A stretch of DNA of 25,856 bases from JAAYCI01 sp964367945 (GTDB lineage Bacteria; Bacillota; Clostridia; Oscillospirales; Ruminococcaceae). The stretch spans positions 1-25,856 of the forward strand of contig CAYIZZ010000019.1 of the NCBI GenBank assembly GCA_964367945.1, given 5' to 3'. Shown piece by piece: positions 16,341-23,946 of the stretch (position 1 is its first letter; the number at the start of each line of letters is the position of its first letter). The notes under the pieces are model-generated. The model ran no database searches and was not told the origin of the DNA. It saw nothing but the letters and a program-made list of their open reading frames with translations. The translations under genes and the position numbers were made by a program.

Positions 16341-16529
16341 TCACTTATCCTTTTTAATGTGTTTCATAAATTCATCAAAGTTATCTTTCCCTGCCGCCAT
16401 GACAAAATCCAAGTCGTTTTCAAACAGTTCTCCACTACTGTCATCACTACACTCATCAATCAATTTTGTCAAGGCATCATCAGGCTCTATATTTTGCATG
16501 TCTTTTATACGTTTCAATAAATTTTCCAT
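16341..16529 (-). CDS. Small acidic protein with a leader-like C-terminal motif
   Basis: This 62-residue frame starts at an ATG with AGGTG 5 nt upstream and is coupled to the STAS gene (4-nt gap). It is rich in Asp and Glu. It matches no family I recognise. Residues 34-47, ELFENDLDFVMAAG, resemble the end of NHLM/Nif11-type leaders (E-L-x-E-x-x-L-D-x-V-x-G-G), with AG in place of GG. This would leave a 15-residue tail, KDNFDEFMKHIKKDK. The neighbouring precursor has GELSEEMLDDVSGG at the same kind of place. It may be a second exported peptide, an immunity or regulatory protein derived from such a leader, or a chance likeness. The gene itself is likely real given the tight spacing and start site. 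Confidence 0.6.
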   Translation of the reverse strand: MENLLKRIKDMQNIEPDDALTKLIDECSDDSSGELFENDLDFVMAAGKDNFDEFMKHIKKDK

Positions 16530-16543
16530 AATTCACCTATAAT

Positions 16544-16588
16544 GCACACAGAATAAATAGACAACCGATATCTATTTATTCTGTGTGC
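16544..16588 (-). other. Strong hairpin between the precursor peptide and downstream genes
   Basis: A perfect 18-bp stem (16544-16561 and 16571-16588) with a 9-nt loop starts 12 nt past the precursor stop. No U tract follows on the minus strand; the next bases lead into the ribosome site of the 62-aa gene. It may protect the 3' end of the peptide mRNA or act as a partial terminator that keeps downstream genes lower. Confidence 0.7.
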
Positions 16589-16599
16589 TACTTATTAGT

Positions 16600-16911
16600 T
16601 TATCTTCCACTTCTTGAAAGTTTATAAGCACCGCCGAAAATCGCAACATTGAAAAGTGTCCATGCTCCGACAAGTGCAAAAACAAATCCACCGGATACAT
16701 CATCTAACATTTCTTCACTTAATTCACCGTTTGCTTCTTTAGCTTGAGCAAATGCCATCGAGCGTTCAATGTCTTCTACCGATAACTCGATACCATTTTT
16801 TGCAAATATCTCCTGAACGTCTTGCACTGTTTCTACCATAGCCATTTGTTCTGCAAAATCTTTATCGTTCTTCAAGCTTTCAAATTTTTGTGCCATTTCT
16901 TTTTTGTTCAT
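16600..16911 (-). CDS. Nif11-type double-glycine precursor peptide (bacteriocin or signal)
   Basis: The ATG at 16911 (AAAGGAG 9-10 nt upstream) gives 103 residues. A longer frame from 16965 crosses the promoter and is rejected. Residues 1-60 look like a Nif11-type leader: MAQKFESLKNDKDFAEQM, VQDVQEIFAKNGIELSVEDI. The leader ends in GELSEEMLDDVSGG, with cleavage expected after Gly75. The 28-residue product (Phe76-Arg103) has a hydrophobic stretch (FVFALVGAWTLFNVAIFGGA) and a basic tail (YKLSRSGR). It has no Cys, and only one Thr and two Ser, so lanthionine or thiazole chemistry is unlikely. The three NHLM export genes lie directly upstream, and the C39 domain of one should cut at the GG. The peptide has its own promoter. 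A membrane-active bacteriocin or an autoinducing signal are both possible. Confidence 0.88.
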   Translation of the reverse strand: MNKKEMAQKFESLKNDKDFAEQMAMVETVQDVQEIFAKNGIELSVEDIERSMAFAQAKEANGELSEEMLDDVSGGFVFALVGAWTLFNVAIFGGAYKLSRSGR

Positions 16912-16939
16912 GTTTTCTATCTCCTTTGAGTGTGTTTTG

Positions 16940-16980
16940 TACTTGTGTATACACTCAACACTCATAAGTGTTACACTTTT
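16940..16980 (-). promoter_or_regulatory. ECF-like promoter module, copy 2 (before the precursor peptide)
   Basis: This 41-bp stretch carries AAAAGTGTAACACTTA, a 10-nt gap and GTGTATACACAAGTA on the minus strand. Putative -35 TGTAAC (16970-16975) and -10 GTATAC (16947-16952) are 17 nt apart. It lies between the ABC transporter stop (16993) and the precursor ATG. The 16-mer is identical to copy 1 at 11633-11648. Small palindromes (AACACT-cata-AGTGTT and GTGTATACAC) overlap it. Confidence 0.65.
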
Positions 16981-16992
16981 CGGAAATATTTT

Positions 16993-19542
16993 TTAAATTT
17001 GTCTGCTTGCAAGTTGATAAAACAGTCCTCTTTTCTCCATAAGTTCTTCGTATTTGCCTTGTTCTACTATTGCGCCTTTATTCATCACAATAATTCTATC
17101 ACAATGAATAATAGTACTCAACCTATGCGCTATTACTATTCTTGTTGCATTCAAACTTTCCAATGTGTCGCATACCATTTTTTGCGTTATATTATCAAGT
17201 GCACTGGTAGCTTCGTCAAATAACATTATTTTAGGCGACGCCATCATCGCTCTGGCTATTAATATCCTTTGTTGTTGACCACCCGATATAGTTTTACAGT
17301 CTTCGCTTAGTACCGTATGTAGACCCATTGGCATTTGGCTGATATCTTCTTCCAGACCTACTGCACTTACCGCTTTGCAAACCATCTCTATAGTTGCCGC
17401 AGGATTTGTTATTGCTATATTTTCAAATATGCTTCCCGAAATCAAACTTCCATCCTGAAGAACAACACCTATATTTTTACGCAGTTCCCTTTTTTGTAAG
17501 TTTTCCAAATCTTCATTGTCATAGTAAATTTTGCCTTTATCCGGTTTTTCAAACCCCAGCAGTAATTTTAGCAATGTGGATTTCCCACAACCCGACGGAC
17601 CTACAATCCCTACATATTCTCCACTTTTTATATTTAAAGATACATTATTTATTACGTCGCCTTGCTCACTGTTATAAGCAAATGAAATATTATTGAGTTC
17701 TATTTGGCCTGTAATATCTTTTACTGCCTCTTTTCCTTCATAAAGCTCAGGGATGGTATCTAAAATAGGTTTCCATCTTTCAATATTGGGCTGTTCCATT
17801 TTAAGCTCGAGCAAAGCATTCACCAGTTGCATTATAGCCGCTGCAAATACTGAAAGCACTGAACAAAATGCTAAAAACCCGCCTATGCTTATATTTAAGT
17901 TCCATACTGTACTTGTAAAATAAAGTATAATCAACAAAAAACTTGCAAAAACCAAATCTAATGTACTGCCAAAATTCAATATCTCACTTTTAGTTTTTTC
18001 TAATTTTCTAACTTTAACAAATGACTGTAAAAACTCAAAAATAGCCCTATCTTCCACTCCGGACATTCTGATTTTTTGTATACCATTCAATAGCTGGTAC
18101 ATCACCGAGTTTGCTTTGCTTTCACATTCAATAGATTTTTTGCTATATTTAATAACTTTGCTTGTAATAAAAAAATAAATAGCACCATACAAGAAAACCA
18201 ATAATAATCCTACTACGGCAAGCTGTAAAGAATATCCTATCATGCTAACAATATATATAACCAAAGTAATTAGCATAACTGCTATCGTAATTGCCCCACC
18301 TGTCACCACACTTACAACATTTCCGAAACTTAAAACTCTTTGTGCTGTATCTGCCGAATCATATTTGCGAAAAAAGTTTTCCGGAAGGTTAAACAATCGC
18401 TCATAAATAGCAATCTGTAAATCATATTGAATATTACTTAAAACCCTAAACCCATATAAGTTTTTCACAATATAAAACAATAAGTTTCCTATCATAAACG
18501 ATGCCAGCACAATACCAAAACTATAAAGTAATGATATTGCCCCCAACGGAATATACTGATCATAAACATATTGGCTGAATTTAGGCAATACTAAAGCTAT
18601 TCCACCCGTAACTACTGACAACAATATAAGCATTGCAACATCTGAATAATTCACAGACAATAACGAAAACTTAAACAAATCTTTCATCTGTAGCTTTTTT
18701 AAGGGTAGCAATCGATATACTACATACACTTTATTTTGCAAACTATCTGCTATTTTTTTTGTGATTTTAAACTTTTTTTTGTTTTCAATATCAAACCCTG
18801 TATATTGGTTTCCATATTTGGGGATACATATTATTGGTTTATTCGATTGATTTAGTGCAATAAAAGCTCCACAATCTTGTTTTTGCCAGCCATCTTCTAA
18901 AACAACTTCTCTACAAGAAAAATTTGACACTCTGGCAATATCAAACATATCCGGATCTTCACCGCACATTTCTTTCACTTTATTATATGATGCAATTTTA
19001 ATTTTCTTTTTTTTGCACAAGAAACTAACACTGTCATATAACATATTCGTTTTATTTTTGGTTATATTTTCATTTCCTTCGTTAAAGACGGTGTAAATCA
19101 AACTTAATATATCATCAGCTATATTTTTCTTTTCTTTCTCTGTTCTTATTATGTATGTATCTTCTTTAACAATGTTTTCTCTATATCTGTTTACAAGGCA
19201 TCCCTCAAAGCCTTCTATATCAACACTATCCAGTTGTACTTTTTCCAAAAACTGATGCCTCAGTTTATTAGTGCACCCATTTTCTACCACTTGTATCACG
19301 GCTTCATCCACAGCAGATATACAAAATCGCCAGTGAACATATTCAATATCTTTGTAGCAAAAACTTGGTATTATTTCTCCGGATTTAGCCTCATACAAAA
19401 AACTTTTTCTTGATGTATAGCTATTTTCCAGCGGTACAATATGCAAAAAAACGCTACCTTCCACCACGTAAAAGGCATCATTTTTATCATTGGTAATATA
19501 ACACTGCCTACCCTTTAACCGAATTTTTTCATCGTCATACAT
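16993..19542 (-). CDS. NHLM-type bacteriocin export ABC transporter, second subunit (no peptidase)
   Basis: At 849 residues it fits the second ABC protein of nitrile-hydratase-leader microcin (NHLM) systems. A long cytoplasmic N-terminal region (1-290) starts with a cyclic-nucleotide-binding-like beta-rich part (FYVVEGSVFLHIVPLE near 24) and has no C39 peptidase. Six membrane segments lie at about 300-575. The ATPase domain has Walker A GPSGCGKST (648), signature ISGGQQQ (752), Walker B KIMLFDEAT (771) and the switch His806. It starts 14 nt after the first ABC gene with AAAGGA upstream. It should pair with that protein as a heterodimer in the membrane to export the Nif11-type peptide. Confidence 0.88.
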   Translation of the reverse strand: MYDDEKIRLKGRQCYITNDKNDAFYVVEGSVFLHIVPLENSYTSRKSFLYEAKSGEIIPSFCYKDIEYVHWRFCISAVDEAVIQVVENGCTNKLRHQFLEKVQLDSVDIEGFEGCLVNRYRENIVKEDTYIIRTEKEKKNIADDILSLIYTVFNEGNENITKNKTNMLYDSVSFLCKKKKIKIASYNKVKEMCGEDPDMFDIARVSNFSCREVVLEDGWQKQDCGAFIALNQSNKPIICIPKYGNQYTGFDIENKKKFKITKKIADSLQNKVYVVYRLLPLKKLQMKDLFKFSLLSVNYSDVAMLILLSVVTGGIALVLPKFSQYVYDQYIPLGAISLLYSFGIVLASFMIGNLLFYIVKNLYGFRVLSNIQYDLQIAIYERLFNLPENFFRKYDSADTAQRVLSFGNVVSVVTGGAITIAVMLITLVIYIVSMIGYSLQLAVVGLLLVFLYGAIYFFITSKVIKYSKKSIECESKANSVMYQLLNGIQKIRMSGVEDRAIFEFLQSFVKVRKLEKTKSEILNFGSTLDLVFASFLLIILYFTSTVWNLNISIGGFLAFCSVLSVFAAAIMQLVNALLELKMEQPNIERWKPILDTIPELYEGKEAVKDITGQIELNNISFAYNSEQGDVINNVSLNIKSGEYVGIVGPSGCGKSTLLKLLLGFEKPDKGKIYYDNEDLENLQKRELRKNIGVVLQDGSLISGSIFENIAITNPAATIEMVCKAVSAVGLEEDISQMPMGLHTVLSEDCKTISGGQQQRILIARAMMASPKIMLFDEATSALDNITQKMVCDTLESLNATRIVIAHRLSTIIHCDRIIVMNKGAIVEQGKYEELMEKRGLFYQLASRQI

Positions 19543-19556
19543 TTCACATACATCCT

Positions 19557-21701
19557 TTAAACATTGGCCAGCATCTTTTTATAATAACTTTCGGTTTTTT
19601 CAAGTTGTTCATGCGTCCCACATTGTATGATTTTTCCATTTTTCATAACAACAATATTATCGCAATCTCTTATAGCGCTTAACCTGTGTGCAACAATAAT
19701 ACATGTACATCCTCTACGTTTAATATTGTTCAGCACGGTTTTTTCAACAACTGGATCAAGAGCACTGGTTGCCTCATCCATAACTAAAATTGTTGGGTTT
19801 GTGACTAAGGCTCTTGCTATTTCCAAGCGTTGCCTTTGTCCTTTTGACAAATTACTTGCGCCCTCTGTCAATACAAAATCATATGCATTTGGCTTTTTTG
19901 TTATCACATCATGTATACATGCATCTTTTGCAGCCTCAATCATATCTTTTTCCGAAATAATATCATTCCACATAGTCAAGTTTTCTCGTATAGTTCCTGA
20001 AAACAGCGTGATATTTTGGCTCACTGTTGAAATACTGGCATTCAGCACTGAGTTCGGCAAATCTTGCGTATCTATTTCATCAAATAAAATCTTGCCACTC
20101 CAAGGCTTGTATAAGCCACTTATAATATTTGCTACCGTGGATTTTCCGCATCCTGACATTCCCACAAATGCTATCGATGTACCACATCCCACTTCGCATG
20201 TGAAGTCTTCTATAAGCGGTGGTTTTAAACTGCTGTATCCAAATGAAACATTTTGCAGTCTAACCGACCCATGTACTTTAGTTTTACTTTTATTCTGTTC
20301 ACTTTTTATGTCAAACTTTTCATCAAGTGCATATTTCATAATGTCTTCAACACGGTTAATATCCGCCTTGAGCGATTGTATTTCTTTTGCAAAACCAACT
20401 AGTTTATCTAATGGCTCTGAAAACGAAGCAAAAATCGTAGTGAACGCCACCAACATGCCAATCGTCATATCTCCTTTTATCACAAAATATGCACCTACTA
20501 ATAACACAAAAACGTCCGATAACATTTTTATTGCCTCAGGGATAGCGCTTACTATTTGCTGATATCGTCCCAGTTTTTGCTCTGTTGACACTGTTTTTGC
20601 ATAATGACCTAAAATCCTATTTGTATACTCTTGCTCTGCTCCTGATGCTTTAATCGTGCTTGTGATGGAAACACCGGCACATACTACCCCAAACAGTTTG
20701 CCCTTATCTTGCTGTAATTTCATGGATTTATCGGTAATATTCTCTAATATTATCTGTGTTGTAATAACATTAAGTAATACCGCACATATGACTATTAAAG
20801 TTAGCGAGACACTGTACATAAACATAAACCCTAAATAAAACACAACTATAAAACTGTTCAAAACCGTTTGGGCCAGCTGACCCGACAAAAACGTATTGAC
20901 GCTTGTATTGCTATCAACCCTTTGTACCAAATCTCCCACATAACGCTGATCGAAAAAAGAAATCGGTAGCCTAAACAGTTTTTCTAAAAACTCTCTGGCG
21001 GATAATAAAATCATTTTATTTTGCAGTTTATTTAATATGGTATTTCTGTAAAAATAAAACACTGCTTGCAACAAAATGACCGCAAACATAAATAGTAGCA
21101 ATTGATTAACCATACTATAATTTGCCGCTACTAAAACTTCATCTAAAAATATCTGTGATAATATAGGAAAAAACACCCCAAAAAAGACTAAGCAAAAACC
21201 TATTGCTATCATTTTAAATAGTGTTTGCCACTCTGTTTCCACACGTTTTTTAACAAACTCAAAACTACTGTTTTGCTTTTTTTCTTTTATGAAGTTTTCT
21301 GTACATTTAAACGTAAGCACTATTCCCGTGAAAGCATCATCCAGTTCTTGCAACGTTAATTTTCTTCTTCCCATAGCCGGATCATTTATAAAATAATATT
21401 TTCCTTTTCTGCCTTCATATACCACAAAATGATTAAAATTCCAGTGTATTATTGACGGTGTATCAAGCTCTATAAGTTCTTCTATTTCTTTTTGAAATGC
21501 CCTGCAACCAAGACCATATTTTTTTGCCGCCCTCATCATATTACCGGCGCTACACCCGTCACGAGAAACGCCGGTTTCTACCCTCATTTTTTCCAGCGGT
21601 ATATTTTTACCATAATAAGAAAAAATCATCGACAGGCATGCCGCACCACACTCTGTCGCTTCCATTTGGTATATGGTTGGAGTCTTACTGTATTTAGACA
21701 T
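19557..21701 (-). CDS. NHLM-type peptidase-containing ABC exporter (C39 leader peptidase)
   Basis: This 714-residue protein begins with a C39 peptidase: Cys18 in EATECGAACLSM, His91 in WNFNHFVVYEG and Asp107 in FINDPAMG form the triad. Six membrane segments follow at about 163-430. The ATPase domain has Walker A GMSGCGKST (514), signature LSKGQRQR (618), Walker B ILVMDEAT (638) and His672. Proteins of this build cut double-glycine leaders and drive the product out, here most likely after Gly75 of the precursor encoded downstream. The gene sits 12 nt after the adaptor gene and 14 nt before its ABC partner, in one operon. All catalytic residues are present, so it should be active. Confidence 0.93.
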   Translation of the reverse strand: MSKYSKTPTIYQMEATECGAACLSMIFSYYGKNIPLEKMRVETGVSRDGCSAGNMMRAAKKYGLGCRAFQKEIEELIELDTPSIIHWNFNHFVVYEGRKGKYYFINDPAMGRRKLTLQELDDAFTGIVLTFKCTENFIKEKKQNSSFEFVKKRVETEWQTLFKMIAIGFCLVFFGVFFPILSQIFLDEVLVAANYSMVNQLLLFMFAVILLQAVFYFYRNTILNKLQNKMILLSAREFLEKLFRLPISFFDQRYVGDLVQRVDSNTSVNTFLSGQLAQTVLNSFIVVFYLGFMFMYSVSLTLIVICAVLLNVITTQIILENITDKSMKLQQDKGKLFGVVCAGVSITSTIKASGAEQEYTNRILGHYAKTVSTEQKLGRYQQIVSAIPEAIKMLSDVFVLLVGAYFVIKGDMTIGMLVAFTTIFASFSEPLDKLVGFAKEIQSLKADINRVEDIMKYALDEKFDIKSEQNKSKTKVHGSVRLQNVSFGYSSLKPPLIEDFTCEVGCGTSIAFVGMSGCGKSTVANIISGLYKPWSGKILFDEIDTQDLPNSVLNASISTVSQNITLFSGTIRENLTMWNDIISEKDMIEAAKDACIHDVITKKPNAYDFVLTEGASNLSKGQRQRLEIARALVTNPTILVMDEATSALDPVVEKTVLNNIKRRGCTCIIVAHRLSAIRDCDNIVVMKNGKIIQCGTHEQLEKTESYYKKMLANV

Positions 21702-21713
21702 TTTAGTCTCCGG

Positions 21714-22529
21714 TTAGTTATTTTCGATTATTCTTGTTATAGGTGCATATTCTTCCAAAATGATTTTCACATTTGCAAATGTCCCGTTTTTTATACTAAT
21801 GTTTTCCTCTGTATCAACCGACCAAAGATACCCACTTCCATCTTCACCACTTGCAATTTCACAGCTAATCGCGACTACCGGCCCATTTTCAATAAACTGT
21901 TCCTGCAACAAATTATCATAACCTATTACATAAGACATGTTACTTATATTTGCCGCATATTCACCTATATTAATAATTTCCGCTTCCATATAACCTAAGT
22001 TTTGCGTATCTGAAGATACAGGATATATAAGCACTTCCATTCCTATATCCAGCTTGTCTGCATCCATTAAACCCATATAACACGTAAGCATTTGCTCTTT
22101 TTCAGTATACGGAGTTACTCTTGCTATCTCCATTCCGGGAAACACTTCATCTTCTTCTACCGCCAATAACTTCGTCAAAACACCTGACTGCCGAGATACA
22201 ATATCTGCAGTGACTCCGTTTTGTATGTTTATTGTCGCAATTACATCCCCTACTTGTATATTATCTCCCTTTGTTTTATGCATTGCTACAAGTTCTCCGG
22301 AATTGTCTGAGTAAATAGATGATATGTTTTCTGGTGCAGTAATAATACCTGTTGCTTCCACCACAACAGGTACTCTACCTATTATCGACCACACAATCAC
22401 AGCCACAATAATACCAAAAACTCCCACTATTACAATCCATGACAACGGTGAGCTAACCACAATTGCTTTATCGAGTTGCTCTGGGCTTGATAATTTTTCC
22501 AAAGATGATTTTCTGTATAAGCCTGCCAT
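21714..22529 (-). CDS. NHLM-type secretion adaptor (HlyD-like membrane fusion protein)
   Basis: The 271-residue product has a short cytoplasmic N-terminus (MAGLYRKSSLEKLSSPEQLD), one membrane helix at about 30-50 and an outer beta-rich part with a lipoyl/HlyD-like core: VEATGIITAPENISSIYSDN, GELVAMHKTKGDNIQVGD and SGVLTKLLAVEEDEVFPGME. The RKSSLEKLSSPEQLD start is typical of NHLM secretion proteins. I take the ATG at 22529, which overlaps the sigma-factor stop as TGATG, with GGGGA 7 nt upstream. The listed longer reading uses a TTG one codon earlier. It should link the two ABC proteins to the cell surface. Confidence 0.88.
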   Translation of the reverse strand: MAGLYRKSSLEKLSSPEQLDKAIVVSSPLSWIVIVGVFGIIVAVIVWSIIGRVPVVVEATGIITAPENISSIYSDNSGELVAMHKTKGDNIQVGDVIATINIQNGVTADIVSRQSGVLTKLLAVEEDEVFPGMEIARVTPYTEKEQMLTCYMGLMDADKLDIGMEVLIYPVSSDTQNLGYMEAEIINIGEYAANISNMSYVIGYDNLLQEQFIENGPVVAISCEIASGEDGSGYLWSVDTEENISIKNGTFANVKIILEEYAPITRIIENN

Positions 22530-23044
22530 CAAATTTCCCCATCAATGTTATATTTTTCAAATATTTTTTCAAGCTTTGGCATACACCTTGAAAGCTGCAC
22601 TCTAACATTCACAGAAGACATACCCATTATTTCTCCAATTTCAGTGCTGCTTTTATCTTTAAAATATCTTAAAACCACAATTTTTTTTTGTGTTTCATTT
22701 AATTCGTTTAGCGCCAAATATATATTTTTTCTCAACTCACTCATATGGTACGCTTGCAATATATCATCATCCTGCTGAGCTATTTTTATAGTATTTTCAT
22801 CTATTTCTACATCCTGTTTTTTATCACGATAATAATTTTTCAATTTGTTATTTGTAATCACATATACCCATGTGCCAAAAGATGCTTTTTTTTCGTCAAA
22901 TGTTTCTCGTTTTTGATAGCATATTGTAAACACGTCCATGGCTAAATCTTCAGCAACATGTACATTTAGTGTTCTTTTGAAAATATATCCGTAAACCTGG
23001 CTGTAATATTTTTTGTAATATTCTTCAAATTGCTTTTCATTCAT
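22529..23044 (-). CDS. ECF-type RNA polymerase sigma factor
   Basis: This 171-residue protein has sigma region 2 at about 8-75 (FEEYYKKYYSQVYGYIFKRT, VAEDLAMDVFTICYQK, FGTWVYVITNNKLKNYYR) and region 4 at about 108-160 (ALNELNETQKKIVVLRYFKD, STEIGEIMGMSSVNVRVQLS). There is no region 1.1 or 3, which makes it an ECF sigma-70. No membrane anti-sigma gene is next to it; the adaptor gene overlaps its stop. AGGA lies 8 nt before the ATG. The promoter in front looks like a housekeeping one, so it is probably not strictly self-driven. The two matching ECF-like promoter modules (11608-11648, 16940-16980) are natural candidate targets, which is inference. Confidence 0.9.
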   Translation of the reverse strand: MNEKQFEEYYKKYYSQVYGYIFKRTLNVHVAEDLAMDVFTICYQKRETFDEKKASFGTWVYVITNNKLKNYYRDKKQDVEIDENTIKIAQQDDDILQAYHMSELRKNIYLALNELNETQKKIVVLRYFKDKSSTEIGEIMGMSSVNVRVQLSRCMPKLEKIFEKYNIDGEI

Positions 23045-23100
23045 ATTATTTCCTCACAAAATGACAATAGTCTTTATGTAATAGTTTAATATCGTTAATT

Positions 23101-23130
23101 ATTATACCATATCGCTTTAAATGAAATCAA
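23101..23130 (-). promoter_or_regulatory. Predicted sigma-A promoter of the ECF-NHLM operon
   Basis: On the minus strand TTGATT (23125-23130) and a perfect TATAAT (23101-23106) are 18 nt apart, about 57 nt before the sigma-factor ATG. It does not match the ECF-like module. Confidence 0.6.
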
Positions 23131-23281
23131 TCCGTGATATCCCTTTATTTGGAAGCAACAGTATATTAAATACCTTAGATTTATATTGTATTTATCAAGC
23201 ATCTATTTGATAGTCAAAGTCTAAATCACCCTATATCCCAAAATGCTCAAGAAAAACCCATCTCATATTGACACAACCAAA
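23131..23281. other. Upstream spacer, nothing recognised
   Basis: The gap from 23045 to 23381 holds the ECF promoter, this A/T-rich spacer and the downstream end of the IS200-type element. In the spacer I see no frame with a start site, no strong repeat and no RNA motif I know. Confidence 0.5.
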
Positions 23282-23306
23282 AAACCACCAGTTAAACTGG
23301 TGGTTT
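23282..23306 (-). terminator. Hairpin and T run at the downstream end of the IS200-type element
   Basis: AAACCACCAGT (23282-23292) pairs with ACTGGTGGTTT (23296-23306) around TAA and is followed on the minus strand by a T run. It lies 75 nt past the transposase stop. IS200/IS605 elements carry hairpins near their ends, so it may be both terminator and end structure. Small stems CCCTAAAAGGG and CCTCTCAAGAGG lie between it and the gene. Confidence 0.65.
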
Positions 23307-23381
23307 ACACCAACCCTAAAAGGGTATAATACAGGCAACCTCTCAAGAGGTATTGAAAAATCCACCAATCGCAGATTTTTC

Positions 23382-23835
23382 TCAGGCTGCTGCTATATCT
23401 TCTTGTAGTTGATTCTTTATATATTCTGCTATTACATTTTTATTTCGTCCTACTGTATCTACATAATATCCCCTGCACCATCGCACAGCGTCCCTTTGAG
23501 AGAAATGTCTGTTCTCATATTTGTATTTCAGATTGGCATGTCTATCAAATATCATTAAGCTACTTTTCCCTTTTAGATATCCCATGAATTGTGCTACACT
23601 TAAACTCGGTGGTGTGCACAGCAACATATGTATGTGGTCAGGACATGCTTTTGCTTCTATTATTTCAACTCTTTTTTGTTCGCATAATTTTCGCAGTATT
23701 TGCCCTATGTCTGCTTTTATTTTTCCATATACTTCTTTTCTTCGATATTTCGGTGCAAATACTACATGATACTGGCACCTCCACTTAGAGTACCCAAGGG
23801 GGCCGACCCTGTGATAAACTATTTATGTCTTTCAT
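23382..23835 (-). pseudogene. tnpA: IS200-family Y1 transposase, frameshifted near the start
   Basis: With AAAGGAGG at 23844-23851, the ATG at 23835 gives MKDINSLSQGRPPWVL and then a stop. The rest of the protein continues in another frame from about 23792: YSKWRCQYHVVFAPKYRRKE, the CPDHIHMLL metal-binding His-x-His, FMGYLKGKSSLMIF and WCRGYYVDTVGRNKN with the catalytic Tyr, then EYIKNQL. Removing 19 bases (23791-23809) would restore LSHSKW, the usual family reading, so the frame was broken by a 19-bp insertion. A second, in-frame insertion of seven codons (SQRDAVR, 23481-23501) splits the usual RHFWCRGYY block. The tail is short, ending in EDIAAA. The element is therefore unlikely to move itself. 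Confidence 0.85.
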
Positions 23836-23946
23836 TAGATAAACCTCCTTTACTGACTCCAAAAAAGTAGTAGCAGAATACTTACAATAGAAAGAAACTT
23901 GCTTTTCACCTATACGAATTTTCCGCCGGCATTATCAATTATAATG

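Larger units (their letters stand above)
23282..23870 (-). mobile_element. IS200/IS605-type insertion sequence (approximate limits)
   Basis: The element is recognised from its Y1 transposase frame and the nearby hairpins. There is no second gene (TnpB). IS200-type elements have no inverted terminal repeats or target duplication, so the exact ends cannot be fixed by eye. The given limits run from the terminal hairpin to just past the transposase ribosome site. Confidence 0.6.

Noticed and set aside
19627..20562. A 311-codon plus-strand frame opposite the C39-ABC transporter gene
   Set aside because: The minus-strand frame has all ABC and C39 motifs. The plus-strand product has no recognisable domain or ribosome site, so it is a shadow.
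16600..23044. A lanthipeptide, sactipeptide or thiazole-type biosynthetic cluster
   Set aside because: No LanM/LanB, radical SAM or YcaO gene is visible, and the core peptide has no Cys.
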